Of a stretch of DNA of 64,000 nucleotides, positions 1 through 8,512 are shown one piece after another. The stretch lies in NCBI RefSeq assembly GCF_003205195.1, contig NZ_QJRY01000006.1, positions 124,001 to 188,000 of the forward strand, in the 5' to 3' direction. The stretch comes from Peteryoungia wuzhouensis. GTDB taxonomy: Bacteria; Pseudomonadota; Alphaproteobacteria; Rhizobiales; Rhizobiaceae. Positions within the stretch are counted from its first letter, which is position 1. The number at the start of each line of letters is the position of its first letter. The notes beneath the pieces are model-generated. The model was given only the letters and a program-made list of their open reading frames with translations. It had not been told where the DNA came from and did no database searches. Made by a program: the position numbers and the translations under genes.

Positions 1-264
1 TCCGATGCTGAGCATGTCCAATTGCTTTGCCATGAACGGTAGGGAAAGGTTCGCCCCAACGACCCCAACGAGATTGGACGAGGAGTTGTTGAGCCCCTGC
101 GCGAGCCTGTTGACGCGGTATCCCAATTCTTGGGCGGCCTGAAGCACCTTGCGGCGCACGTCAGGGGAGACGCTGGCACCTTCCGTAAATGTCCGGGACA
201 CAGCAGAACGCGACACGCCTGCTCTTTGAGCGACGTCGACGGACGTGACAAAGGCCTTGGCCAT
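1..264 (-). CDS. LacI-family transcriptional regulator, N-terminal part (runs off the window)
   Basis: The reverse strand from the ATG at 262-264 reads an uninterrupted 88 codons to the window edge. The N-terminus is a typical LacI helix-turn-helix: residues 8-27 include VAQRAGVSRSAVSR, followed by the hinge segment ending ELGYRVNRLAQGL and the start of the periplasmic-binding-like core (SSSNLVGVVGANL). LacI proteins are effector-responsive DNA-binding repressors of sugar or other catabolic genes. The effector domain lies outside the window, so no ligand can be suggested. The gene is transcribed away from the pseudogenes that follow. Confidence 0.9.
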   Translation of the reverse strand, partial: MAKAFVTSVDVAQRAGVSRSAVSRTFTEGASVSPDVRRKVLQAAQELGYRVNRLAQGLNNSSSNLVGVVGANLSLPFMAKQLDMLSIG

Positions 265-493
265 GGGATTCCAACGCGAAGAAGAGGTTGCACGATGTTC
301 TTCGCACTACGATACTTTTCCCATCCTTACAATGTCGGCATGCCACCTTGAATATTGTAACGCGCGGTCCGCGAAACTGTTTTAAATGTGCTTACCATAC
401 CTTGTGGTGCGCCATGCAAAACACCTTTGGAATGCCAGACATGCCCGACGAAAACGGAACCTGCGGAGTTCCGGGTGCGTAGACCATCCGGTG
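265..493. other. Intergenic region upstream of the LacI gene
   Basis: No coding signal was recognised. The stretch carries the LacI gene's upstream region. A short odd palindrome, CGCGG-T-CCGCG at 363-373, sits about 100 bp upstream of the LacI start and could be an operator, but the assignment is weak. Confidence 0.4.
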
Positions 494-691
494 TTACACG
501 GATCTGATAGCGCCGCCATCGACACGGATGTTGCTTCCGGTTGCGTACGAGGCTCGCTCGGACGTCACGAAAACGGCGACAGCGGTGAATTCTTCCGGAC
601 GCCCTTAGCGGTCAGCAGGTATTCCGGTTGCGGATTTGGCGGCAATCTCCTCGACACTCTTGCTGGATCGCTTGGCTGCAGCGGCGCCGGG
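494..691 (-). pseudogene. SDR-family dehydrogenase, C-terminal remnant
   Basis: Read on the reverse strand, this segment encodes a recognisable C-terminus of a short-chain dehydrogenase/reductase. It includes KSVEEIAAKSATGIP, then GRPEEFTAVAVFVTSERASY, then TGSNIRVDGGAIRSV and a stop at 494-496. An in-frame TAA at 605-607 falls where family members have the Leu of an RLGRPEE motif. No Rossmann N-terminus or start is present upstream, where GMC oxidoreductase sequence begins on the other strand. It is a decayed, truncated gene with no expected function. Confidence 0.8.
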
Positions 692-744
692 CGAAGATCA
701 CAGACGGACATCGGCGACCTTCATCGTCAACGAAAGGACAGATC

Positions 745-1676
745 ATGCTGGACATGACACGGCTCGATGGCGACTATGCCTATGCCTATGCCTATGCCTA
801 TGCCTATGCCTATGCCTATGTCATCGTCGGGGCAGGGACGGCGGGCTGCGTACTCGCCGCCCGCCTGACGGAGGATCCGAAGACCTGCGTGCTGCTCCTG
901 GAGGCCGGCGGATCGGACCGCTATCATTGGGTGCAGATCCCCGTCGGCTATCTCTACTGCATCGGCAATCCGCGCACCGGCTGGATGATGCGCACCGCAT
1001 CCGAACCCGGTCTCAGCGGACGGAGCCTCGCCTATCCGCGCGGCAAGGTGCTCGGCGGCTGCACCTCGGTCAATGGCATGATCTATATGCGGGGTCAGGC
1101 CGCCGACTACGACGGCTGGCGCGATCTCGGCAAACCAGGCTGGGGCTGGTCGGATGTGCTGCCCTATTTCCGGAAGTCCGAGGACTATCACGGGCCTTCA
1201 GGAGACATGCATGCAAAGGGTGGCCCCTGGAAGGTCAGCCGCCAGCGCCTGAAATGGGATATCCTCGAAGCGGTCCAGCAGGGTGCCCGCAAAGTCGGCA
1301 TCGAACCGCGCGCCGACTTCAAGGTGCAGAACACGGTGACGCTGAACCAGCTGGCCAATTCCTGGCGCCCTAATATGCCCTTTCCGCTCTGGCCCCATGT
1401 CGAGGGCACCCAGCCAGTTCGGCATGTTCACGCGGTCCAATCCGGACGAAGACCGGCCCAACATCGAATATCACATCCAGCCGCTGTCCACCGACAAGCT
1501 CGGCGATCCGCTCCATCCGTTTCCGGCAATCACCGTCTCTGTCTGTCAGTTGCGCCCGACCAGCGCCAGCACATACCACATCACCTCGACAGATCCGGCC
1601 CTGCAGCCCGAGATCCGTCCGAATTACCTCTCGACCGACCACACGCCGCGCCAACTCTGGAGCGCATTCCTTAGCC
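745..1676 (+). pseudogene. GMC-family (choline dehydrogenase-like) FAD oxidoreductase, broken
   Basis: The ATG at 745 has an upstream AAAGGACAG ribosome-binding site. The protein starts with a Tyr-Ala repeat and then the FAD-binding motif VIVGAGTAGCVLAARL, the GMC signature RGKVLGGCTSVNGMIYMRG and continues to IEPRADF. It then jumps directly to KVQNTVTLNQLANSW, a segment normally found more than 100 residues later, so an internal deletion near 1318 is likely. Around 1375 the reading frame shifts by one; the family sequence resumes in the other frame as FRSGPMS, APSQFGMFTRSNPDEDRPN and IEYHIQPLSTDKLGDPLH. Similarity ends at NYLSTDH (about 1645) and the catalytic His/Asn C-terminus is missing. 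GMC enzymes oxidise alcohols using FAD. This copy should be inactive. Confidence 0.85.
775..820 (+). repeat. Tandem hexanucleotide repeat (TATGCC)7 TATG
   Basis: Seven perfect head-to-tail TATGCC units run from 775 to 816, followed by a partial TATG. They encode alternating Tyr-Ala immediately before the FAD-binding beta strand of the broken GMC oxidoreductase. Because the unit is six bases long, changes in copy number keep the frame. Functional homologues usually have only a short peptide before this strand, so the array is most simply explained as slippage expansion of one Tyr-Ala pair. Confidence 0.97.
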
Positions 1677-1688
1677 GAATATCTATTC

Positions 1689-2480
1689 TCAGGCGCAGTC
1701 GGCACCAAAAAAATCGACCAGGAGCTTGTTGAACGCCTGAGCCGATTCGGTGCTGACAAGATGGCGGCCCGGCAAGGAGCAATATTGACCCGCCGGGACC
1801 TTCAGCGATAATTGGTTGACGTCCTCAGGTGGGCAGACGCTATCGCTGGTGCCAGCGATCGCCAGGAGTTGATTTGGTATCTGCCCGATCTGGTCGCCCA
1901 GATCTGCATTTGAGAGCGCGATGCAACATCCGACATAGGCATCGACGGAGGTCGCCTCGAACACTTTCAGGAAATGATTGACGGTGACGGGTGCCGTGGC
2001 TGCAAACTCAGGCGAAAACCAGCGCTCCCGAGTACCTGGAAGGAGTGCTTTCAAGCCTTGTGAACGAACAAGATCGACGCGTCCGCTCCAAGCCTCCGCG
2101 GTGCCGATCTTCGGTGCCGTTGCTGCGACCACGATCTTGTCGATCCGCTTGGCTGCATTTATCCCCAGCCATTGGCCGATCAGTCCGCCGATCGACAAGC
2201 CGCAGAAATGCGTCCGCTCGATCCCCAATGCATCCAGCAACTGCAGGAGATCATTGCCAAGTTCATCGAGGGTGCAACCTGTGCTCGGAGCAGTCGACAA
2301 GCCATGGCCGCGACGATCGTAGCGCAGGATTCTGAAATGCCGGGCGAGGCTTGCCACCTGCGGCTCCCACATTGAAAGGTCTGTTCCCAGCGAGTTGCAG
2401 AATACCAGCCAGGGACGATCGGTGGCCGTGTTTTCGACCTGATAGTGCAGGCGATGGCTTGGCAGGATCAGGTAAGGCAT
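1689..2480 (-). CDS. pcaD: 3-oxoadipate enol-lactonase
   Basis: An alpha/beta-hydrolase of 263 residues that hydrolyses 3-oxoadipate enol-lactone to 3-oxoadipate in the cytoplasm, the step after muconolactone isomerase. Visible are the oxyanion strand VFCNSLGTDLSMWEPQ, the nucleophile elbow CGLSIGGL, and a late His in GRHLVSTE. The start was set at the ATG at 2478-2480 (MPYLILPSHRLHYQVEN) because it matches the usual PcaD N-terminus and length; an upstream in-frame extension of 30 codons has no family support. It is the last gene of the catB-catC-catA-pcaD series. The stop lies against the end of the GMC pseudogene on the opposite strand. The specificity assignment rests mainly on operon context. 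Confidence 0.88.
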   Translation of the reverse strand: MPYLILPSHRLHYQVENTATDRPWLVFCNSLGTDLSMWEPQVASLARHFRILRYDRRGHGLSTAPSTGCTLDELGNDLLQLLDALGIERTHFCGLSIGGLIGQWLGINAAKRIDKIVVAATAPKIGTAEAWSGRVDLVRSQGLKALLPGTRERWFSPEFAATAPVTVNHFLKVFEATSVDAYVGCCIALSNADLGDQIGQIPNQLLAIAGTSDSVCPPEDVNQLSLKVPAGQYCSLPGRHLVSTESAQAFNKLLVDFFGADCA

Positions 2481-2562
2481 GAGGGTTACGAACCAGTGCA
2501 GATGACCGAGAACGGCGTTTGTTGACAGCCGCCCCGGAGGAGCGGCTGTCAACCCATATTCA

Positions 2563-3501
2563 TCAGGCAACAGCGCGCGGGCGCAGGGCGTTCACCTGGT
2601 TGTCGACACCGTCGAGGAGGGCTGTCAGCTTGATGTCGAAGACGATCTCGGCAAAGGGACCATTCAAGCCATTCGCCTTGATGTTGGTCTCGTCGGTGCG
2701 CTCGATGACATCGGGCACCAGGCCGTCACGCGTGGCATAGGCAAAGTCATCGTTGATCAGCGGGTCGCCGGCGATGTTGATCTGCGTGGTCAGCTTGCGA
2801 TGCCCATCTGCACTGACGAAGAAGTGGATATGGGCCGGACGCTGGCCGTGGCGACCGAGCGCCGACAGCAGCTTTTCGGTCGGGCTGCCCGGCGGAACGC
2901 CATAGCCGTGCGGCACGATGCTGCGGAACTTGTAGCGACCCTTCTCGTCCGTGATGATGGTGCGGCGCATGTTGAAGGGCGCCTGCTTGCCGGTCGGATC
3001 GAAGTGCGAATAGAAGCCACGCGTGTCGCAATGCCAGACCTCGACCTTCGCCCCGGCGCTCGGCTTGCCGTCGGCACCGTAAACGGTGCCATGCATGATC
3101 AGCGTATGACCGTCCGTATCCGTGCCGTCATCGAGACGGGCGAAGCCCTGACATTCCGGAGCGCCAGCCACATAGAGCGGCCCCTCGATCGTCCGCGGCG
3201 TCTCGTTCTTGATGCCGAGCGCATCGTCGATGGCATCCAGACGCTCGTCGAGGAAGTGGTCCAGGCCAAGGCCGGGCGAAATCAGGCCGGCCTGACCGGA
3301 CGCGCCGATCTCATTGACCCAGGCAATCGCCGTCCAGTACTCGTCTGGCGTCACGTCGAGGTCGTCGATCGTCTTGAAGAGATCCGAGACGACCCGATGG
3401 ACGATCTGCTTGACGCGCAGATTACCGTCTTTCTGGTCAAAGCCGCTCAAGACCTTGAGAAAGTCCTGGATGTCGGGGCGGTTGAAGATCTTTACGCTCA
3501 T
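2563..3501 (-). CDS. catA: Catechol 1,2-dioxygenase
   Basis: A 312-residue intradiol dioxygenase that opens catechol to cis,cis-muconate with O2 using non-haem Fe(III). It has the helical N-terminal dimerisation domain and a beta-sandwich core. The four iron ligands are visible: Tyr164 (RGFYSHFD), Tyr200 (PHGYGVPP), and His224 and His226 (RPAHIHFF). This numbering coincides with that of characterised catechol dioxygenases. The segment TIEGPLYVAGAP is typical of the catechol rather than protocatechuate branch. A GGAGG box lies about 8 nt upstream of the ATG. It is third in the cat operon. Its likely source of catechol is the iac pathway further along the window. Confidence 0.95.
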   Translation of the reverse strand: MSVKIFNRPDIQDFLKVLSGFDQKDGNLRVKQIVHRVVSDLFKTIDDLDVTPDEYWTAIAWVNEIGASGQAGLISPGLGLDHFLDERLDAIDDALGIKNETPRTIEGPLYVAGAPECQGFARLDDGTDTDGHTLIMHGTVYGADGKPSAGAKVEVWHCDTRGFYSHFDPTGKQAPFNMRRTIITDEKGRYKFRSIVPHGYGVPPGSPTEKLLSALGRHGQRPAHIHFFVSADGHRKLTTQINIAGDPLINDDFAYATRDGLVPDVIERTDETNIKANGLNGPFAEIVFDIKLTALLDGVDNQVNALRPRAVA

Positions 3502-3554
3502 GTCATGTCCTCCTCACATGGGGTGAATTGAGCCAGATGTCTCCGGCATAGTCG

Positions 3555-3845
3555 TCAACGGTCGTCGTCGCGAACAGCCGAGGGGTGGCGAAGCAGCGGC
3601 ATCACCTCGATGTCCATGAATTTGAAAAGGGGCAGGCCTGACAGCAGCGCATGCAACTCGTCATTATCAGCCACGTCGAAGATGCTGATGTTTGCGTAGT
3701 GTCCGGCGATCCGCCAGATATGGCGCCATTTGCCTTGTGACTGCAGCGACTGCGAATAGGCTTTCTCCCGCTGGAGGATTTCGGCCGTTTGGTCCGCAGG
3801 CAGATCATGCGGCAGGTTGACGGTCATCTTGACGTGAAACAGCAT
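3555..3845 (-). CDS. catC: Muconolactone delta-isomerase
   Basis: A 96-residue protein of normal CatC length that isomerises (+)-muconolactone to 3-oxoadipate enol-lactone; family members form large ring-shaped oligomers. The N-terminus MLFHVKMTVNLPHDLP, the central segment GKWRHIWRIAGHYANISIFDV and the C-terminal LPLFKFMDIEVMPLLRHPSA are characteristic of the family. A GAGGAGGGG ribosome-binding site precedes the ATG. It lies between catB (10 nt gap) and catA, in the same direction, so it is almost certainly co-transcribed. Confidence 0.95.
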   Translation of the reverse strand: MLFHVKMTVNLPHDLPADQTAEILQREKAYSQSLQSQGKWRHIWRIAGHYANISIFDVADNDELHALLSGLPLFKFMDIEVMPLLRHPSAVRDDDR

Positions 3846-3855
3846 CGTCCCCTCC

Positions 3856-5049
3856 TCAATCCTGCGCTGCGGTCATGTGGCGCGATCCCTCGCGGGTGAA
3901 GCGCTTGAGCTTTTCTTCGTCGAGCGAGATGCCGAGACCGGGACCAGTGGGGACAGCCAGCGAGAAATTGCCGTAGTCGAGCGGCGCCTCAAGGATTTCT
4001 TCGGTGAGAAGCAGCGGGCCGAACAACTCGGTTCCCCATTGCAGTTCCGCAAAGGTCGAGAAGACATGGGCCGAAACGATAGTCCCGATTGCGCCCTCAA
4101 GCATGGTGCCGCCGTAGAGTTCGATGCCGGCCGAATCGGCAACGGTGGCGACGCGCTGCGCATTGAAGGGCCCGCCACTCTGCTCCACCTTGACGGCAAA
4201 GACATCGGCGCCGTTGGTGCGTGCGATCTCGAAGGCGCTCTCCGGTCCGTTCAGGGATTCGTCCGCCATGACCGCGATCGGGAAGCGACGGACGAGGCGA
4301 CCGAGTGCTGCGGTGGATTTGACCGGCTGCTCGACGAGTTCGCAGCCGGCATCGGCAAGGGCTGCAATGCCGAGATTGGCTTCGGTTTCGGTCCAGGCCA
4401 TGTTGACATCGACGCGGACAGCCGCGCGGTCCCCGAGTGCGCGCTTGATGGCGGCAACATGGGCGACATCCTCGCGAACCGATCGCAGGCCGATCTTCAG
4501 CTTGAAGATCGAATGGCGGTGGAGCGCAAGCATCTGCTCGGCCTCGTCGATGTCGCGGGCGGTGTCTCCCGATGCAAGCGTCCAGGCCACAGGTAACCGA
4601 TCTCGGCGGCGACCGCCGAGGATTTCGCTGATGGGCAATCCGACGCGCTTGCCCTGCGCGTCGAGGAGGGCCGTTTCCACCGCGCTCTTTGCGAAGCGGT
4701 TGTCCTTCACCCTCTTGCCGAGCCGCGCCATCAGGGACTGGACGCGCGTGGCATCCTGGCCAAGAAGCACCGGTGCGAAATATTGATCGATGGAAAGCTT
4801 CATGCTTTCAGGGCTTTCGCCGCCATAGGCCAGTCCACCAATGGTCGTGCCTTCGCCGATGCCGACGATCCCGTCGCTGGCATGGATCCGGACCAGCATC
4901 AGCGTCTGGCCCGTCATCGTCGCGACCGAAAGCTTGTGTGGTCGGATCGTCGGCAGGTCGACGAGCATCGTTTCGATGCGTTCGATGGTCGGGGTGGCGG
5001 CAAGCGCCTCAAGGTGTGGGTGAATGGTCGCGTTCATGCGGATGATCAT
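3856..5049 (-). CDS. catB: Muconate cycloisomerase
   Basis: A 397-residue enolase-superfamily enzyme that cyclises cis,cis-muconate to muconolactone with a divalent metal. The KxK catalytic motif is FKLKIG (Lys183/Lys185). Metal ligands are Asp214 (VRVDVNMAW), Glu240 (ELVEQPV) and Asp263 (MADES). An early segment, RPHKLSVATMTGQTLMLVRI, is typical of muconate and chloromuconate cycloisomerases. Two starts are possible: the ATG at 5049 used here, or the ATG four codons later at 5037; neither has a clear ribosome-binding site. It is the first gene of the cat operon and divergent from catR. Chloromuconate cycloisomerase is the main alternative, but the catechol context favours CatB. Confidence 0.93.
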   Translation of the reverse strand: MIIRMNATIHPHLEALAATPTIERIETMLVDLPTIRPHKLSVATMTGQTLMLVRIHASDGIVGIGEGTTIGGLAYGGESPESMKLSIDQYFAPVLLGQDATRVQSLMARLGKRVKDNRFAKSAVETALLDAQGKRVGLPISEILGGRRRDRLPVAWTLASGDTARDIDEAEQMLALHRHSIFKLKIGLRSVREDVAHVAAIKRALGDRAAVRVDVNMAWTETEANLGIAALADAGCELVEQPVKSTAALGRLVRRFPIAVMADESLNGPESAFEIARTNGADVFAVKVEQSGGPFNAQRVATVADSAGIELYGGTMLEGAIGTIVSAHVFSTFAELQWGTELFGPLLLTEEILEAPLDYGNFSLAVPTGPGLGISLDEEKLKRFTREGSRHMTAAQD

Positions 5050-5094
5050 GGAAAAGAACGTGGGTCCCGTCCAAGACCATTTCAGTGTCGCATG

Positions 5095-5109
5095 ATACCT
5101 TCCAGGTAT
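5095..5109. promoter_or_regulatory. CatR/BenM-type LysR operator (ATAC-N7-GTAT) in the catB-catR gap
   Basis: The sequence ATACCT-TCC-AGGTAT is a perfect six-base inverted repeat with a 3 nt centre and contains ATAC-N7-GTAT, the box known for CatM/BenM/CatR regulators. It lies midway between the divergent catB and catR starts (about 45 bp from catB and 80 bp from catR), where such a regulator would bind to control both. The flanking bases extend the symmetry (CATGATACCT / AGGTATGATG). Confidence 0.85.
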
Positions 5110-5190
5110 GATGCCTGTTTTGCCCGCTGGTTTTCTGATGTGATTTGGCGCACCCTGTTGAAACTATGATAGTGAGGGGCGGGTGCGCAG

Positions 5191-6114
5191 ATGGATCTCA
5201 GGCAGCTTAGATACTTTGTCGCCGTGGCGAAGGAGCGCAACTTCACGCGCGCCGCCGATCTGCTGCACATGGCGCAACCACCCTTAAGCCGGCAAATCCA
5301 GTTGCTGGAGGAGGAACTCGGCGTAGACCTCATCATCCGCTCCAGCCGGCCCGTCCGCCTGACGGAAGCTGGTCGTGTCTTTAACGAACAGGCCCTGCAG
5401 ATTCTCGGGCGCGTCGAGCAGATGAAAGAGGCAACCCGCCGTGTGGGTCTCAACCAGAACAGCGTGCTGTCGATCGGATTCGTGGCATCCACACTTTATG
5501 GCGGCCTACCCGCACTCGTACGCAAACTGAGACAGCAGGCGCCAGATGTCGATATCCAGCTTCTCGAGATGATGTCGGTGCACCAAGTCTCTGCCTTGAA
5601 GGAGGGCCGGATCGACATCGGCTTTGGACGGTTGCGACACACCGATCCGCAGATTGTCACTACAATTCTCCGGGAAGAGCCGCTTGCCGTTGCGATTGCT
5701 CGTGATACGCGGCTCGCTTTTACCGTTGATCCCATTCTGCCTGAAGCCCTGGTCGGGGAAAAACTGATCCTTTATCCGCGCACACCGCGCCCGAGCTTTG
5801 CAGATCATGTCCTGAATGTGCTGCTTGAGAAAGACGTCCGCCCCGCTGAAATTCAGGAGGTAACCGAAATTCAGACAGCGCTTGGCCTGGTGGCGGCAGA
5901 GGCTGGCGTCTGCGTCGTTCCTGCGTCAGCCCGCAAACTGCGCTCGGATGTCCATTATCGCCTCCTCGCTGGTGAACGGTCCACTTCCCCTGTCGTCCTC
6001 AGTCAGCGCGTCAGCGACAATTCTGCCCACGTTACATTGGTCAGGAGGCTCGCTCTTGAGATGCAAATGGACGATGCTTCATCGTTGGATCTGTGGAGTG
6101 ACGTTCCCTCTTAG
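5191..6114 (+). CDS. catR: LysR-family regulator of the catechol operon
   Basis: A 307-residue LysR protein with an N-terminal winged helix-turn-helix (MDLRQLRYFVAVAKERNFT, then AADLLHMAQPPLSRQIQLLE) and a C-terminal inducer-binding domain. It strongly resembles CatR/CatM/BenM proteins (for example the segment GFVASTLYGGLPALVR). In that family cis,cis-muconate is the usual inducer, activating catBCA and repressing the regulator's own gene. It is transcribed divergently from catB across a 141 bp gap that contains a matching operator. The inducer is inferred from family and context. Confidence 0.9.
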   Translation: MDLRQLRYFVAVAKERNFTRAADLLHMAQPPLSRQIQLLEEELGVDLIIRSSRPVRLTEAGRVFNEQALQILGRVEQMKEATRRVGLNQNSVLSIGFVASTLYGGLPALVRKLRQQAPDVDIQLLEMMSVHQVSALKEGRIDIGFGRLRHTDPQIVTTILREEPLAVAIARDTRLAFTVDPILPEALVGEKLILYPRTPRPSFADHVLNVLLEKDVRPAEIQEVTEIQTALGLVAAEAGVCVVPASARKLRSDVHYRLLAGERSTSPVVLSQRVSDNSAHVTLVRRLALEMQMDDASSLDLWSDVPS

Positions 6115-6152
6115 GGAGGGTGCCGGCCATCTTCTGCAGGTTCGTGGCGGTC

Positions 6153-7208
6153 TCAAATCGGTTCCGTTGGAAAGTCGCGGAGAAGTTCGAGCTTGATCAG
6201 CAACCAAGCCACGGCTGCTGCTGCCAGCATCGCCATGCCTGCAAGCGCCACATCGGACATTCCATGTCGCCAGGTGCCAACCTCGGCCACCAGCAGGAAG
6301 CACATGTTGGCGTCGAGGCCCATGCCCTGCGTCGCGGGGTGCGCTCTGAGCATTGCCCCTGCAGCCAGGAAGAGGGCCGTCAACACAACGAGTAGCACAG
6401 GCGTATCGGCGAGCAGCGTATAGCTTGCTGTGTGGTACACGATGCCGCTGATGACACCGATTGCGACCCCCGGCAGAAGGTTGCGGTGTATTGGTCTTGG
6501 ATCGGGTGCACTCGACATGATCAGCGTGTAGACGACCAGGGTCATGCCGAAAGCAAGGACCTGGAAACTTGCAAAGCCTGCGGTTGTGATTCCCGCAGCC
6601 ATCGTCGCTCCGGCACAGATCAGAAAGCGCTTGATACCGGCCGTTCGGGTGCGGCCATGCGGCTGACGCGCAGGAGGAGCGCCGCGCGCAGGAGTAAAGA
6701 CGACGGTGACCGCCGCTACGCAAACAACACCGAGAATTGTGCAAAGGATGCGATCGACGGCGAGCGCGACCGGGGTCGCAACTGCGTCGTGTGGCAGGCG
6801 GGATAGAAACGGCAGCACGACAACGAGCATTGTGATCGCGGCCATGAAAGCGCCGTAGCTTCGCGTCGTGCCGATGCGGAATGCGAGAGCCGCACAAGCG
6901 CCGATGAACCCGGACAGGCAGAGAATGAGCACCGATTGAGGTGGATCGAGGAAAAGCAGACCTAGGGAAACTGCCGCGCCGATCAACGTTCCGACAATGC
7001 GCAACGCCGCACGCGTCAGAAGATCTTCCCTGAACGCCTGGTGTACCACCCAGACGGGCATGGCGGCCCAGAACGGATTGGCAAGGCCAAACATCTTGGC
7101 AAGTCCGAGCGCCGCTGCAGAAGCGATAAAGAGTTGCAACGCGAGGAAGAGAATGGCCGGGCTGACGCCTGCCACCTGCCATATAGGCCTGGTCGCCATG
7201 AGTTTCAT
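6153..7208 (-). CDS. FUSC-family (fusaric acid resistance-like) inner-membrane protein
   Basis: A 351-residue integral membrane protein with two groups of hydrophobic helices separated by a basic loop near residues 175-195 (TPARGAPPARQPHGRTRTAG). The first block (for example LFIASAAALGLAKMFGLANP, AALRIVGTLIGAAVSLGLL) matches the FUSC / aromatic-acid-exporter membrane domain. Family members are thought to export aromatic or organic acids, often with periplasmic adaptor partners; none is adjacent here. It converges with catR, with stops 39 bp apart, so a role in exporting pathway intermediates is possible but unproven. The start at 7208 has poor Shine-Dalgarno spacing; the ATG at 7199 is an alternative. 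Confidence 0.7.
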   Translation of the reverse strand: MKLMATRPIWQVAGVSPAILFLALQLFIASAAALGLAKMFGLANPFWAAMPVWVVHQAFREDLLTRAALRIVGTLIGAAVSLGLLFLDPPQSVLILCLSGFIGACAALAFRIGTTRSYGAFMAAITMLVVVLPFLSRLPHDAVATPVALAVDRILCTILGVVCVAAVTVVFTPARGAPPARQPHGRTRTAGIKRFLICAGATMAAGITTAGFASFQVLAFGMTLVVYTLIMSSAPDPRPIHRNLLPGVAIGVISGIVYHTASYTLLADTPVLLVVLTALFLAAGAMLRAHPATQGMGLDANMCFLLVAEVGTWRHGMSDVALAGMAMLAAAAVAWLLIKLELLRDFPTEPI

Positions 7209-7327
7209 ACCTTTGCGTCGCTGGTTCCAGCTGGGGTGCGCTGACTGAGCGCTCGGCTCCTAGCTGCCTCTTGCGTGCTTGTCCAGAACCGAGATTGTGT
7301 GCCGATGCCGACCTTGGCGAAATATCG

Positions 7328-8392
7328 TCAGTCTTCCGGCAGTTGCAGTTTTCGCGATCGGTGCGGTCTTGCTTCGCGAGGCGATTGTCCGGTCCAATCC
7401 TTGAACGCGCGCGAGAAGGCGGCGCCGTCGGCATAGCCGAGTGCCAGCGCGACGTTGGCTGCGCGGGTATCCGGACGCTCCAGAAGGTTGGCCGCCAGTT
7501 CCGACCGGTGCTTGCGCATCAAGGCCCGCACCGAGGTGCCCTCGTCATCCAAGCGCCGTTGCAGTGTGCGCAAGCTCATGCCCAGTTCCTGGGCGAGGAA
7601 GGTCGTCGTGACGGGGCGCCGCCCGAGATAGAGCTGTATGAGGAAGTTCACCTTTTCCGAAACCCCGTCTTCTGGCTTCATCTCGCTGATCAGGTCGGCA
7701 AGGTGCCGCTCCAGCGTGGCAATGAGGAATTTGTCTTCGGTACGATAGACGCGGTCGGTCTCCTCGACATCATAGATCAGCCGATTGCTGGACTGCGAAA
7801 ACAGGATCGGTGCCCGGAATATGCGCTTCAAAGGCTCGATCTTTGCCGGACGCTCATGCTCGAAATGCACTTCGAGCGGGTTGAGGTTGGCGCGAAAGCA
7901 GGATCGCACCAGTTCGCAGGTCGCCGCCATGGAGTATTCCGCATCCTGCCTGCGTGGCCAGATGGTGCGATCGGTCAAGGCGTAGCTCCAGGTCAGCGTG
8001 CCGTCTTCTTCCACGACGCCGGAACTGGTCGCGCCCTGCAGGGAATTGGCGAGGCGCGCAATCCGTTGAAGGGCGATGTGAATGGACGGAGAAACGGAGA
8101 ACAGGATGCCCATGGGGCCGATATCGGCAGGTTTGAGATGGGCGCCGAGCTTTGCACCAAACGCATCATCACCTGTTGCTGCCGCAGCATCTTCGAGAAA
8201 GGCGACGAAGTGGTGGAGAGGGATCAATGCATAGGGATCGCCAAGTTGGCTCGACGGGATGGCCTGTCGATTGAGCAAGGTGGCGGGCGAAACGCCCGCA
8301 TTCTGGAGATGCTCGATGAACGGGGTCAGTGCCGCGACGCGGATATAAGTGACGGATTGTCGCCCGCCAATCTGCACGGCGCCCTTGGACAT
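7328..8392 (-). CDS. AraC-family transcriptional regulator (arabinose-binding-type N-domain)
   Basis: A 354-residue AraC/XylS regulator. The N-terminal two thirds resemble the Arabinose_bd-type ligand domain found in OruR/ArgR-like regulators (LTPFIEHLQNAGVSPATLL, GPMGILFSVSPSIHIALQRI). The C-terminus carries two helix-turn-helix motifs (TTTFLAQELGMSLRTLQRRL and ANVALALGYADGAAFSRAFK) ending DWTGQSPREAR. The start was set at the ATG at 8390-8392, which has GGAG about 8 nt upstream; that GGAG falls inside a longer GTG-initiated frame starting at 8407. It is divergent from the amino-acid permease and is its most likely regulator. The inducer, perhaps an amino acid or amine, is unknown. Confidence 0.85.
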   Translation of the reverse strand: MSKGAVQIGGRQSVTYIRVAALTPFIEHLQNAGVSPATLLNRQAIPSSQLGDPYALIPLHHFVAFLEDAAAATGDDAFGAKLGAHLKPADIGPMGILFSVSPSIHIALQRIARLANSLQGATSSGVVEEDGTLTWSYALTDRTIWPRRQDAEYSMAATCELVRSCFRANLNPLEVHFEHERPAKIEPLKRIFRAPILFSQSSNRLIYDVEETDRVYRTEDKFLIATLERHLADLISEMKPEDGVSEKVNFLIQLYLGRRPVTTTFLAQELGMSLRTLQRRLDDEGTSVRALMRKHRSELAANLLERPDTRAANVALALGYADGAAFSRAFKDWTGQSPREARPHRSRKLQLPED

Positions 8393-8512
8393 GGCCAATT
8401 TCTCCACTGTTTGGCATAAACTATCAAATAAATGTCATATATAGCAATATCCAAGCGGCCAGCGCTCTCTCATCTTTCTTAACAATAAACAAAGAAACCG
8501 TGAGGGGTTCAC

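Noticed and set aside
775-820. Tandem repeat considered as a CRISPR or regulatory array
   Set aside because: The units are six bases with no spacers and are translated in frame in the GMC pseudogene.
6079-7434. Long reverse frame (451 codons) over the FUSC gene
   Set aside because: It overlaps the FUSC membrane protein in another frame and has the Arg/Ser/Cys-rich composition of a GC-rich shadow frame, with no motif.
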